This document shows, piece after piece, positions 21,701 to 33,700 of a stretch of 64,000 bases of DNA. The notes beneath the pieces were generated by a model. The model worked only from the letters and a program-made list of their open reading frames with translations. It was not told where the DNA came from and did no database searches. Positions within the stretch are counted from its first letter, which is position 1. Each line of letters starts with the position of its first letter. A program made the translations under genes and the position numbers. This DNA is from Spisula solida (taxonomy: Eukaryota; Mollusca; Bivalvia; Venerida; Mactridae): positions 2,186,001-2,250,000 of the forward strand of contig OX365954.1 in NCBI GenBank assembly GCA_947247005.1, in the 5' to 3' direction.

Positions 21701-24700
21701 TTAAATCGTAGAATGACTGGACTAGTCCAGTCATTCTACAGAAAAAAATAGGCTTAACCTCAAACAAATTGCAAAAGAAATAAATTTGACTGTTTTGGCA
21801 TCAGAAAACATTGACAAATAACATATCAAAAGTCTAGAAAAATCTAGGGTGGGGAAGATGCCGAAAAATTAACATATCTAAGGTCACTATTGGAAACACT
21901 AAAGCTGCTTTTATGACAGTGTTTATTTTCATTTCCATGTAACCTAAGTGCGCATATCCATAAGGTACATAGTAAAGTAATTGGAATATGAACAATATTA
22001 TAAAGAAATGAAAATAACGTGGCATAGATAACAAATCAAACCATTTTTGATTTAATATAGATGCTTAAAAACCATTACAAGTGGGTGGGGTAATGGAGTG
22101 TGACAATCTCAGAAACAAGTTCCGGTGTAACCTCGTATACTGTCTACCGAACTGAATTGTTATATGTGAAAGTCCTGACGCTGCAAGCATAAATTGCAAA
22201 TATGATGGCGTTCTGTGGATTTCAAGATGGCGTCCAAGATGGCCGTCTTCAGTTAAAATAAAAATAGATACCTGAAAAAAAGCAGGAATATATGATAAAA
22301 TCCATTGAAATTAATGTCCCTAAAGGATGTATATGTATCAAATATTCAGGTATATTACTTCCAACTCTGTATCCCAAATTAGTATCGGCGTGTTTCTGTG
22401 AATCACTGGTTGTAAACAGTATCTCTACTTCATTATCCTTGGATACAGTGCGACTTGAAACTACTTTATATGTATGTATGAATCCGAGATCAAACTAGCA
22501 ATCAGGTCAATACCATGCCATGTATTATGTCCACCAATATTGCTAAGTGTGCGACTGTGTGGTGTTGTAAGATTGAATTGACAGTAACTGTTGGAATATA
22601 TGTTCCATGTTATAAAGCAACACATACATCACTGTGACACACATCTGTATTTCAGAGAGAATGTGACACCAAACAATTTAAAATAACTCAAACCGCATAT
22701 ATATACTAATGTATTCAAAGGAATTTCGAGACAAAGGTTGATAAAAAAGATTACATCAAGCTGTAATGGGGGAGTTTCCAAATAATCCAGCAGAGTTATC
22801 TCTGCACCGCCCTTGTCAAATAAGAGGTATACACCTGATGCTGGCTATCTCTGTGTACAGCAGGTTTACATTGAATTATAGTAGGAGAATGTGGAGTATT
22901 CAATCAACTGACCTTATCTAATTAACGAATTAAGGTTTATTTTGCAGAATAAACTAATTAACACTTCAGTTTTAGAAAAGATGAACTTTAATATACATTA
23001 CTTACTATTGTAAATTCTCCTTTGTAATGGTTCTGGTGGGTTTGATGGTAGAATACATGTAGATTTAATTAATGTGATCTGATACACTAGAATACTTGTA
23101 ATATATGCTTTTAATATGAAATATATGCTTTTAATATGATAGTTTACGCATCTTAAGTAAAACAAAATCGTTATTTGTGTTTGTGTTTAGTATCTACTGA
23201 GTACATGTATTTTAATTAGGAGTGAAATATGATAGGATGTAGATCATGTTTAAAATTTAATGAATCTTCTTAAACCTATTTTCCTTTATATATAGTGTAC
23301 AAATATATATACCAAGTGATATTCGTATCAGTAGTGGTTCACTATATTATGTATTATTAAATACTCATAGAACAATCTTAACCTCACAGCCGCCATTGTC
23401 AAGTTCAACCTTTTGATTCATGATGCCCTTGAATGTATAAACTATGAAGAAGCAATACTATACGGATATACAGACGTCCTTGGACTTAATAGAATAATTT
23501 CTGTATTACCTTTTAATACATTTACATATTATTTGTGATGCGCTTTTAAATATTTATTTAATGACAAAATGTAACAATTATTTCTATTATTGTAGTGTGT
23601 GCAGAATGGCCCTGCGATTCCCGTTTCGCCTTTAAATTTCTTCCATTTCTTCACACTGCTTTCAATGTACACATAATGACTTTCCTACAATACATGTTTG
23701 AAGATATGAAGAAGTTATATATTCCTCCTAGCTGTCAACTTGCACATTTCATCCAAACCCGGAGGCAGGTTACTCCCCAGAGATGCTGCTCCCTCCAGGT
23801 TGGGTTGTCAGCCCGTGATCTTGTCTCCTTCGTTCGATTGCAATATATTCTGTTCCAGACTAATGTGTCGGGCGTTGTCTATCCACTGTTACAGCAAGGT
23901 TTGGGGAGATAGGTGTTATCTCTTCATGAAGACTGCAGACCTGCCTGATTCAAATGAGTCCGATCAGTGAATGGCTAAGTTTTGGACGTGTCAGAACACT
24001 AGTTGAAGACTATGTTCCTCACATGGGTTGTACAATTTGTGAAAGCAGTTGTTTGCTAATCAATGTTCTGGTAGATCCTCTGCCTTTGAAGGTGTCCAAG
24101 TATTTCAGTACATGTCATTTGTGTATTAAAGTTATTGCCAGATACAAAATCAGTGGACATGGCTGGAAGAAGTTAGCTGATGTATTATGCGGCCCTCTTT
24201 TCCAGCAAGGCATTTGCACTTCGCTGTGACTGCATTGTTTATCACTTCTTTATATAAAGCTTGTATATTACATAACTATACTGAATTACGTATACTTCTT
24301 AAAAAATGAAACAAATATAGCTTTAACCCAAAAAATGCTGATTGTCATACTAGTTCAGCCTAAATGATATCGTTGAAAATATCAAGCAGTTTATGCTTAA
24401 GGCTGAATATAATGTATTAATTGAGTTATTATTTATTATAATATGTGTAATTTTAAATCTTCCTTCCCCCTGTAGAATCCTTCCCTGGTAATTAATTATT
24501 TAATTATAATTTAACAACAGACCAGCGGTAATACTTTGAAACCTTCTTAAACTCTATGTTAATCTCTGCTGTGAGCGAAGCGTAGTATAACTTCTATACC
24601 TCTTATTTGCTACTTCCGCTTATCAGTAGCCTGTCTGAAACTCCCCCATTAAAGGTACACCGATTGTCCTACAGAACATTTCTTTATCCGGCATAAATCT

Positions 24701-27700
24701 CCTGCTTTTCAACACTACCGGATTCTGTGTATTGTCAAATTGACGAAAACCATTTTTCTAAGTGTGTAATTATGTTAAGAACAATCAGCAACATTTTAGA
24801 AATTAAATGCGTGTTTAGTATCTTGCCGAGTCGGCCAAGACTTAGGGGTGCTTTTCAGATCAGAAGATCATGTTGGACTGGTGAAAAATACCTTCCATAG
24901 CAAGTGAATTACCAGTATACACACAATCGCACACCTATCACGAACATCATCAGTGTTTTGTCCATATTGAAAGACAAAGTGTATAGACATACAAGTCAGG
25001 AAGTATATTTTTGTCTGTAACTCAATTAATTGATACTTGGGTAAGTTTAATTAGGTTTAATTATAAGGAATGTTTTAATTCAAAAAGTCTAACGCATTTC
25101 AATTGGTATAGTTTCAAAAACAATGCAAATATCGAAGTGGAGATTGCGTTTGAATGTCAAATGATGTACGAACAACAATATGATTTAAAGGTAGATATAT
25201 GATACATCGGTTCGTGTCTGAGATTGAACCAAAGTGCCAGGTCAAACCGTAGGAAATGCTATTATTTACATGCATATTTGTTTTCTTACCGTAATGTTCT
25301 CCTTTACATATCTTGCAAACTTGCATAATTCCTCGCAAGAGGCTTGTAAAATGTTCATGTATAAAGGTCAAGGACCACGTTAGCTTGTTTGCACTATAAT
25401 TTAAAAGATAAGACAAACGTATCAATACGATCTTCGGACGATGCCCGTCTATCACTCTTTGTCCATGATGTAATGCCGCGAGCGGTGTGTACATATCGGA
25501 TACACGTGCATCGTTCGAAGTCCGGATGACTATCGTCCAGCGTCCGAGTGGTTTGTGACCAAGGTATTACTGAGGGGCAACGATCACTTAATAACTTGGA
25601 CAAAATCTATCGGAGGCCGGACTATGTCCATGTACCCTATGTGTACCTGATGTATAGGCATTGTGCGGACGCTGGCCGATGAGCAGCAAGCATTTCTAAA
25701 ACAATACTTAAATTACTCCTGTCGCCTAATGATCGGCCGATGCCCGCTCGCTCGGCATCCGGTCCGATTAGACCAAAGTACGCCTACCGACCATCGGACG
25801 CCAATCGCATTGACCCGATTTCTCCCTTTGAAAACCAGCATTCATTGACTATGTCCAATTGAAGTGGAGTAAATATTACATGATTTGTTGTATAACATGA
25901 TTTAATTATGTGTTTAGCCGGTCTTCCGTAATGTCGCCTTGTGTTATTATTGATTTAATCAATTGTATTATAACCGCTCTCAATATATCGACAATAATCA
26001 GTACAGACCTGCTCCGTAGATATATTCCCACTAAAATCGATTGAAATGCATTGATGGAGTAGAATGAAAATAACACCGAGCAGTAGTTGATCAATTATTC
26101 AGGAAAGTGTTCACCCGATCCATAAATAAATCCAGTTTATTGAAGGAAAAAACAAACAACAATTCGATTTCATAACAATATATTAATACTTGTTGGAATA
26201 CTTGTTAACATCTAGTAGTTCAATGCCCGACCTTAGACCTGCGTTCAATGCTGGCTAGAATGTGTCCGTAGTAGGTACACGCTCGACATTAGATCTAAAC
26301 TTAATGCTGACTGGAGAAGGTTCAGTTAGACATTCTTACTAGTGTACATCCACAGTGCAACACTCGACCTTAGATCTACATTGAATGCTGCAGGAGTAGG
26401 TCCAATTAATCATAAGTTCAATCTTTACTAGATTATGCCCACAGTACAATGTTCGACATTAAACCTACAGGACAAGGTTCGGTTAGACTTATTACGTTAA
26501 ATGCTTGCAAGAGAAGGTCAAGAGTGCAGGAACCGATCTTAGAACAAATTGGAATATTGGATTAGGTCCAGTTAGACTATACGTTATATGCTTGCCGGAG
26601 TAGGTTCAAGTAGACCTACATAAAAATGCTTGCTGGGGTTTGTCAAGAGTACCGGACTCCTTATACATACCTTAAATGCTTGCTGGAATACAAATGTAGG
26701 GCCAGTTCAGACCTACGTTCAAGACTTGCTAAAATGGGTCCATTTAAACCATCGTTCAATGCTATCTATAGTATGTCCACAGTGCAACGATCGACCTAAG
26801 ACCTGCGTTCAATGCTGGCTAGAGTTGGCCTACAGTGCAAGGCTAGATCTAAAACTTAAGTTCGATGCATACTTGTAAGATTAGGTCAAGTTAGACCTAC
26901 GTTTTGAGTTTGTTTGAATAGGCCAAGAGTATGTGCAGCCCTAAATCTAGACCTGTTTACAAAGCTAGGTTACCTCTACATGTGTATAATATCACTAAGT
27001 TAATTCGTGAAAGACACAAACAATATCAATAGAAACATTCACAAATGCATTGTTACCCGTGAGGTAGATTAAGACAATGTCCAAAATGCGCTTCCGTAGA
27101 GAGGAATTTTATCTATAATCTCAACGTCAAAATAACGCCGATTTATTTTCTTAAACCATCGTAAAATATTTGACTTTTGTATATAACAAGATGGCTACAG
27201 TTACTATTTTTCAATAATCACTTGAAATGGTTTATGTGTACGTGTTATTTGATATTTAAATAACATATTCACGGAAATATGACGAGATTATGCCTTCGTA
27301 ATTACACAGTTCATCGCACGCGCTATGTTGATATGACGTCACTATGGCGAGTTATATTTGCCATGTCGTAGTTCGAAAAAGAACAAGTTTAATGTTAAAT
27401 TTAATCGTTTTCCCCACCTTAGATTTTTCTAGACTTTTTATATGATTATAAGCATACATTTATCTACATGATTATCGAAAAAAAAATTCTTTTGCAATTA
27501 GTTTGAGGTTAAATCGTAGAATGACTGGACTATACCCGAGTTGAACATTTTACCTATACATGTAGTATTAGATATTATCTAGCATTTATTTGTTTGTGCC
27601 GAGGCCGTGGTCCAGTGTGCTTTGTGCGCCTAATTTTAACCCCGGTTCGATTCTCTGTTGCGGCAAGTAATACCCTTCCATGAAAATGTACATCAATGAC

Positions 27701-30700
27701 GATGTTCCTCCACATATGGATACGTTGTGGGTTCGTTGTGAAAGATAAGTTAGTGTTAGTGAGGATACTGTCCAGGAAAACTGGTTAGGTGAATTGGTCG
27801 CCGAGCTATCATGCTTCCAATAATGGGACGGACATGTTGTTTTTACCGCGATATTGGCTTGTACATCTTCAGACTAAGTTGCTTGCGGAATAACTTTGAT
27901 AAAAGGTAATGATAAAATCCGGGAAGACTGTTAATGAGTTCAAATATGACCGCAAAATTTGTTGGATACGACGTTTAACACAATGCTTGTACATGCACAA
28001 GTAAAACAAAAATGTACCGACCGCTGGCTTGTTTGTAGGCTGATCCTTCATTCAGCAGCACTCTGTTATAGATAATAGGATGATCAATGCCAAGATGTTC
28101 CAAGTTGTGGTCAAGGTATGCTGTAAATGCCACTCTCTCAGCCTGACGACTAACTGAAAATAACGAAGTATATGTGTAAGAATTCATTATAAACGTTCGT
28201 TTCTTCCTGGCAGCTGTATAGTAACTAAGATAAATAACAATCGAAGCGCCACTATTTATTTACTCACCTTCGTTCATCGTCCGTTGTCCGTCCGTCGTCC
28301 GTCCGTTCACAATTTGCTTGTGTAGACGGTAGATGTACGAGTTTTGGCCCAATATTCATGGAACTTGTTCACAATGATCATCTACACGAAATCTTTGTCA
28401 AGTTCGATATTTGGTCATCCGGGATGAAAACTAGGTAACAATGTCAAATCATAGAACAATATGCTATAGAGGCTGTCTTGAGTCATAATCAGAAAATGTA
28501 AATGATTACTTGGGTCATCATAGAGGCATGTATGAAATACTACGACAGGTGAGCGACCTAGGGCCCTTTGTGTTCCATTGTTTTATCAATATTTTGATGA
28601 CAGGACAGGACAGGACAGGACAGGGCATGACAAGACAGGACATGACAGGACAGGACAGGACAGGACAGGACAGGACAGGACAGGACAGGACAGGACAGGA
28701 CAGTCAACTGACCTCTCTGTGGAGGAAGAACGTTTCCAGCATGCCTAAGTTGTTTACTTGTGTTTGTTGATGTTGCTTTAAGACAGTCAGAACATCTGAA
28801 ATGTAATTTGGATATGCTATCAGAACATCTGAAATGTAATTTGGATATGCTATCAGAACATCTGAAATGTAATTTGGATATGCTATCAGAACATCTGAAA
28901 TGTAATTTGGATATGCTATCAGAACATCTGAAATGTAATTTGGATATGCTATCAGAACATCTGAAATGTAATTTGGATATGCTATCAGAACATCTGAAAT
29001 GTAATTTGGATATGCTATCAGAACATCTGAAATGTAATTTGGATATGCTATCAGAACATCTGAAATGTAATTTGGATATGCTATCAGAACATCTGAAATG
29101 TAATTTGGATATGCTATCAGAACATCTGAAATGTAATTTGGATATGTTATCAGAACATCTGAAATGTAATTTGGATAACTATGTTATCAGAACATCTGAA
29201 ATGTAATTTGGATATGTTATCAGAACATCTGAAATGTAATTTGGATATGCTATCAGAACATCTGAAATGTAATTTGGATATGTTATCAGAACATCTGAAA
29301 TGTAATTTGGATAACTATGTTATCAGAACATCTGAAATGTAATTTGGATATGTTATCAGAACATCTGAAATGTAATTTGGATATGTTATCAGAACATCTG
29401 AAATGTAAAATAACCTCTGTAGTCACACTGAAATAATACTGTCCTTATATAACAGCCTTGTTCCCATCAGCCGCACGATTGTTTTATCTTTTTTACTTCT
29501 GAGAAATATTTATAACACCTGTATTTACGGCAGACAAAGTCGCAGACATCGAGACCGTTAACACGATAAGGCTATAACACGTTCACCGTACAGCAAGCAC
29601 ACGTTCCCCGTACAGCAAGCACACGTTCCCCGTACAGCAAGCACACGTTCCCCGTACAGCAAGCACACGTTCCACGTACAGCAAGCACAACGTTCCCCGT
29701 ACAGCAAGCACAACGTTCCCCGTACAGCAAGCACGCGTTCACCGTACAGCAAGCACGCGTTCACCGTACAGCAAGCACACGTTCACCGTACAGCAAGCAC
29801 ACGTTCCCCGTACAGCAAGCACACGTTCACCGTACATCAAGCACAACGTTCCCCGTACAGCAAGCACACGTTCACCGTACAGCAAGCACAAGTTCACCGT
29901 ACATCAAGCACAACGTTCCCCGTACAGCAAGCACGCGTTCACCGTACAGCAAGCACACGTTCCCCGTACAGCAAGCACACGTTCCCCGTACAGCAAACAC
30001 ACGTTCCACGTACAGCAAGCACAACGTTCCCCGTACAGCAAGCACACGTTCACCGTACAGCAAGCACACGTTCACCATACATCAAGCACACGTTCACCGT
30101 ACAGCAAGCACACGTTCACCGTACAGCAAGCACACGTTCCCCGTACAGCAAGCACACGTTCACCGTACATCAAGCACAACGTTCCCCGTACAGCAAGCAC
30201 ACGTTCACCGTACAGCAAGCACAAGTTCACCGTACATCAAGCACAACGTTCCCCGTACAGCAAGCACGCGTTCACCGTACAGCAAGCACACGTTCCCCGT
30301 ACAGCAAGCACACGTTCCCCGTACAGCAAACACACGTTCCACGTACAGCAAGCACAACGTTCCCCGTACAGCAAGCACGCGTTCACCGTACAGCAAGCAC
30401 GCGTTCACCGTACAGCAAGCACACGTTCCCCGTACAGCAAGCACACGTTCCCCGTACAGCAAGCACACGTTCCACGTACAGCAAGCACAACGTTCCCCGT
30501 ACAGCAAGCACACGCTCCCCGTACAGCAAGCACACGTTCACCGTACAGCAAGCACACGTTCACCGTACAGCAAGCACACGTTCACCGTACAGCAAGCACA
30601 ACGTTCTCCGTACAGCAAGCACGCGTTCCCCTTAGACCGTACAGCAAGCACACGTTCACCATACAGCAAGCACACGTTCACCATACAGCAAGCACACGTT

Positions 30701-33700
30701 CACCAAACAGCAAGCACACGTTCACCATACAGCAAGCACACGTTCACCATACAGCAAGCACACGTTCCCCATACAGCAAGCACACGTTCATCATACAGCA
30801 AGCACACGTTCACCATACAGCAAGCTCACGTTCACCGTACAGCAAGCACACGTTCACCGTTCAGCAAGCTCACGTTCACCGTACAGCAAGCACACGTTCA
30901 CCATACAGCAAGCACACGTTCACCATACAGCAAGCACACGTTCACCGTACAGCAAGCAAGCGTTCCCCGTACAGCAAACACGCGTTCACCGTACAGCAAG
31001 CACACGTTCACCATACAGCAAGCACACTGTCCCCGTACAGCAAGCACACTGTCCCCGTACAGCAAGCACACGTTCCCCGTACAGCAAGCACGCGTTCCCC
31101 GTACAGCAAGCACACGTTCCCCATACAGCAAGCACAACGTTCACCGTACAGCAAGCACACGTTCACCGTACAGCAAGCAAGCGTTCCCCGTACAGCAAAC
31201 ACGCGTTCACCGTACAGCAAGCACACGTTCACCATACAGCAAGCACACTGTCCCCGTGCAGCAAGCACACTGTCCCCGTACAGCAAGCACACGTTCCCCG
31301 TACAGCAAGCAGGCGTTCCCCGTACAGCAAGCACACGTTCCCCATACAGCAAGCACAACGTTCACCGTACAGCAAGCACACGTTCCCGGGACAGCAAGCA
31401 CACGTTCCCCGTACAGCAAGCACACGTTCACCGTACAACAAGCACAACGTTCCCCGTACAGCAAGCACACGTTCACCGTACAGCAAGCACAACGTTCCCC
31501 GTACAGCAAGCACACGTTCACCGTAAAGCAAGCACACGTTCCTCATACAGCAAGCACACGTTCACCGTACAGCAAGCACACGTTCCCCATACAGCAAGCC
31601 CAACGTTCACCGTACAGCAAGCACACGTTCCCCGTACAGCAAGCACACGTTCACCGTACAGCAAGCACACGTTTCCCGTACAGCAAGCACACGTTCACCG
31701 TTCAGCAAGCACACGTTCACCGTACAGCAAGCACACGTTCACCATACAGCAAGCACACGTTCACCATACAGCAAGCACACGTTCACCATACAGCAAGCAC
31801 ACGTTCACCATACAGCAAGCACACGTTCACCATACAGCAAGCACACGTTCCCCATACAGCAAGCACACGTTCACCGTACAGCAAGCACACGTTCACCGTA
31901 CAGCAAGCACACGTTCACAATACAGCAAGCACACGTTCACCATACAGCAAGCACACGTTCACCATACAGCAAGCTCACGTTCACCGTACAGCAAGCACAC
32001 GTTCACCGTTCAGCAAGCTCACGTTCACCGTACAGCAAGCACACGTTCACCATACAGCAAGCACACGTTCACCAAACAGCAAGCACACGTTCACCATACA
32101 GCAAGCACACGTTCACCATACAGCAAGCACACGTTCCCCATACAGCAAGCACACGTTCACCATACAGCAAGCACACGTTCCCCGTACAGCAAGCACACGT
32201 TCACCGTACAGCAAGCACACGTTTCCCATACAGCAAGCACACGTTCACCGTTCAGCAAGCACACGTTCACCGTACAGCAAGCACACGTTCACCATACAGC
32301 AAGCACACGTTCACCATACAGCAAGCACACGTTCACCAAACAGCAAGCACACGTTCACCATACAGCAAGCACACGTTCACCATAAAGCAAGCACACGTTC
32401 CCCATACAGCAAGCACACGTTCACCATACAGCAAGCACACGTTCACCGTACAGCAAGCACACGTTCACCATACAGCAAGCACACGTTCACCATACCGCAA
32501 GCACACGTTCCCCATACAGCAAGCCCAACGTTCACCGTACAGCAAGCACACGTTCCCCGTACAGCAAGCACACGTTCACCGTACAGCAAGCACACGTTTC
32601 CCATACAGCAAGCACACGTTCACCGTACAGCAAGCACACGTTCACCGTAAAGCAAGCACACGTTCACCATACAGCAAGCACACGTTCACCAAACAGCAAG
32701 CACACGTTCACCATACAGCAAGCACACGTTCACCATACAGCAAGCACACGTTCCCCATACAGCAAGCACACGTTCACCATACAGCAAGCACACGTTCCCC
32801 GTACAGCAAGCACACGTTCACCGTACAGCAAGCACACGTTTCCCATACAGCAAGCACACGTTCACCGTTCAGCAAGCACACGTTCACCATACAGCAAGCA
32901 CACGTTCACCATACAGCAAGCACACGTTCACCATACAGCAAGCTCACGTTCACCGTACAGCAAGCACACGTTCACCGTTCAGCAAGCTCACGTTCACCGT
33001 ACAGCAAGCACACGTTCACCATACAGCAAGCACACGTTCACCGTACAGCAAGCACACGTTCACCATACAGCAAGCACACGTTCACCATAAAGCAAGCACA
33101 CGTTCACCGTACAGCAAGCAAGCGTTCCCCGTACAGCAAACACGCGTTCACCGTACAGCAAGCACACGTTCACCATACAGCAAGCACATTGTCCCCGTAC
33201 AGCAAGCACACGTTCCCCGTACAGCAAGCACGCGTTCCCCGTACAGCAAGCACACGTTCCCCATACAGCAAGCACAACGTTCACCGTACAGCAAGCACAC
33301 GTTCCCGGGACAGCAAGCACACGTTCCCCGTACAGCAAGCACACGTTCACCGTACAACAAGCACAACGTTCCCCGTACAGCAAGCACACGTTCACCGTAC
33401 AGCAAGCACAACGTTCCCCGTACATCAAGCACACGTTCACCGTAAAGCAAGCACACGTTCCCCATACCGCAAGAACACGTTCACCGTACAGCAAGCACAC
33501 GTTCCCCATACAGCAAGCCCAACGTTCACCGTACAGCAAGCACACGTTCCCCGTACAGCAAGCACACGTTCCCCATACAGCAAGCCCAACGTTCACCGTA
33601 CAGCAAGCACACGTTCCCCGTACAGCAAGCACACGTTCACCGTACAGCAAGCACACGTTTCCCATACAGCAAGCACACGTTCACCGTTCAGCAAGCACAC

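Larger units (their letters stand above)
15915..21724. mobile_element. 5.8-kb TIR element, copy 1
   Basis: Begins TAGTCCAGTCATTCTAC and ends in the inverted form GTAGAATGACTGGACTA. The TIRs span about 125 bp (15915-16045 against about 21600-21724), with shared AACCTCAAAC, AATTGCAAAAGAA and AAGTCTAGAAAAATCTA and some indels. No transposase is recognisable; the longest frames are 105-126 codons and not convincing. Inside are a second, inner TIR element and a degenerate tandem region. The last TA is also the first TA of copy 2. Target duplication across the dimer appears to be TAC (15912-15914 and 27533-27535). A non-autonomous DNA transposon is the best reading. Superfamily is uncertain: TAC suggests a 3-bp duplicator, while a TA reading would suggest Tc1/mariner. 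Confidence 0.8.
21723..27532. mobile_element. 5.8-kb TIR element, copy 2 (head-to-tail, offset 5808 bp)
   Basis: Same ends, interior and direction as copy 1. Every segment I compared, and every translated frame, is identical at an offset of exactly 5808 bp. The right end GGACTA is followed by TACCCGAG, which continues the interrupted repeat. Either a very recent duplication or an assembly duplication. Confidence 0.8.

Noticed and set aside
28760..29206. 148-codon frame SEHLKCNLDML repeated
   Set aside because: A 33-bp minisatellite in an intron, with no start context, no flanking coding sequence and transcription expected from the other strand.
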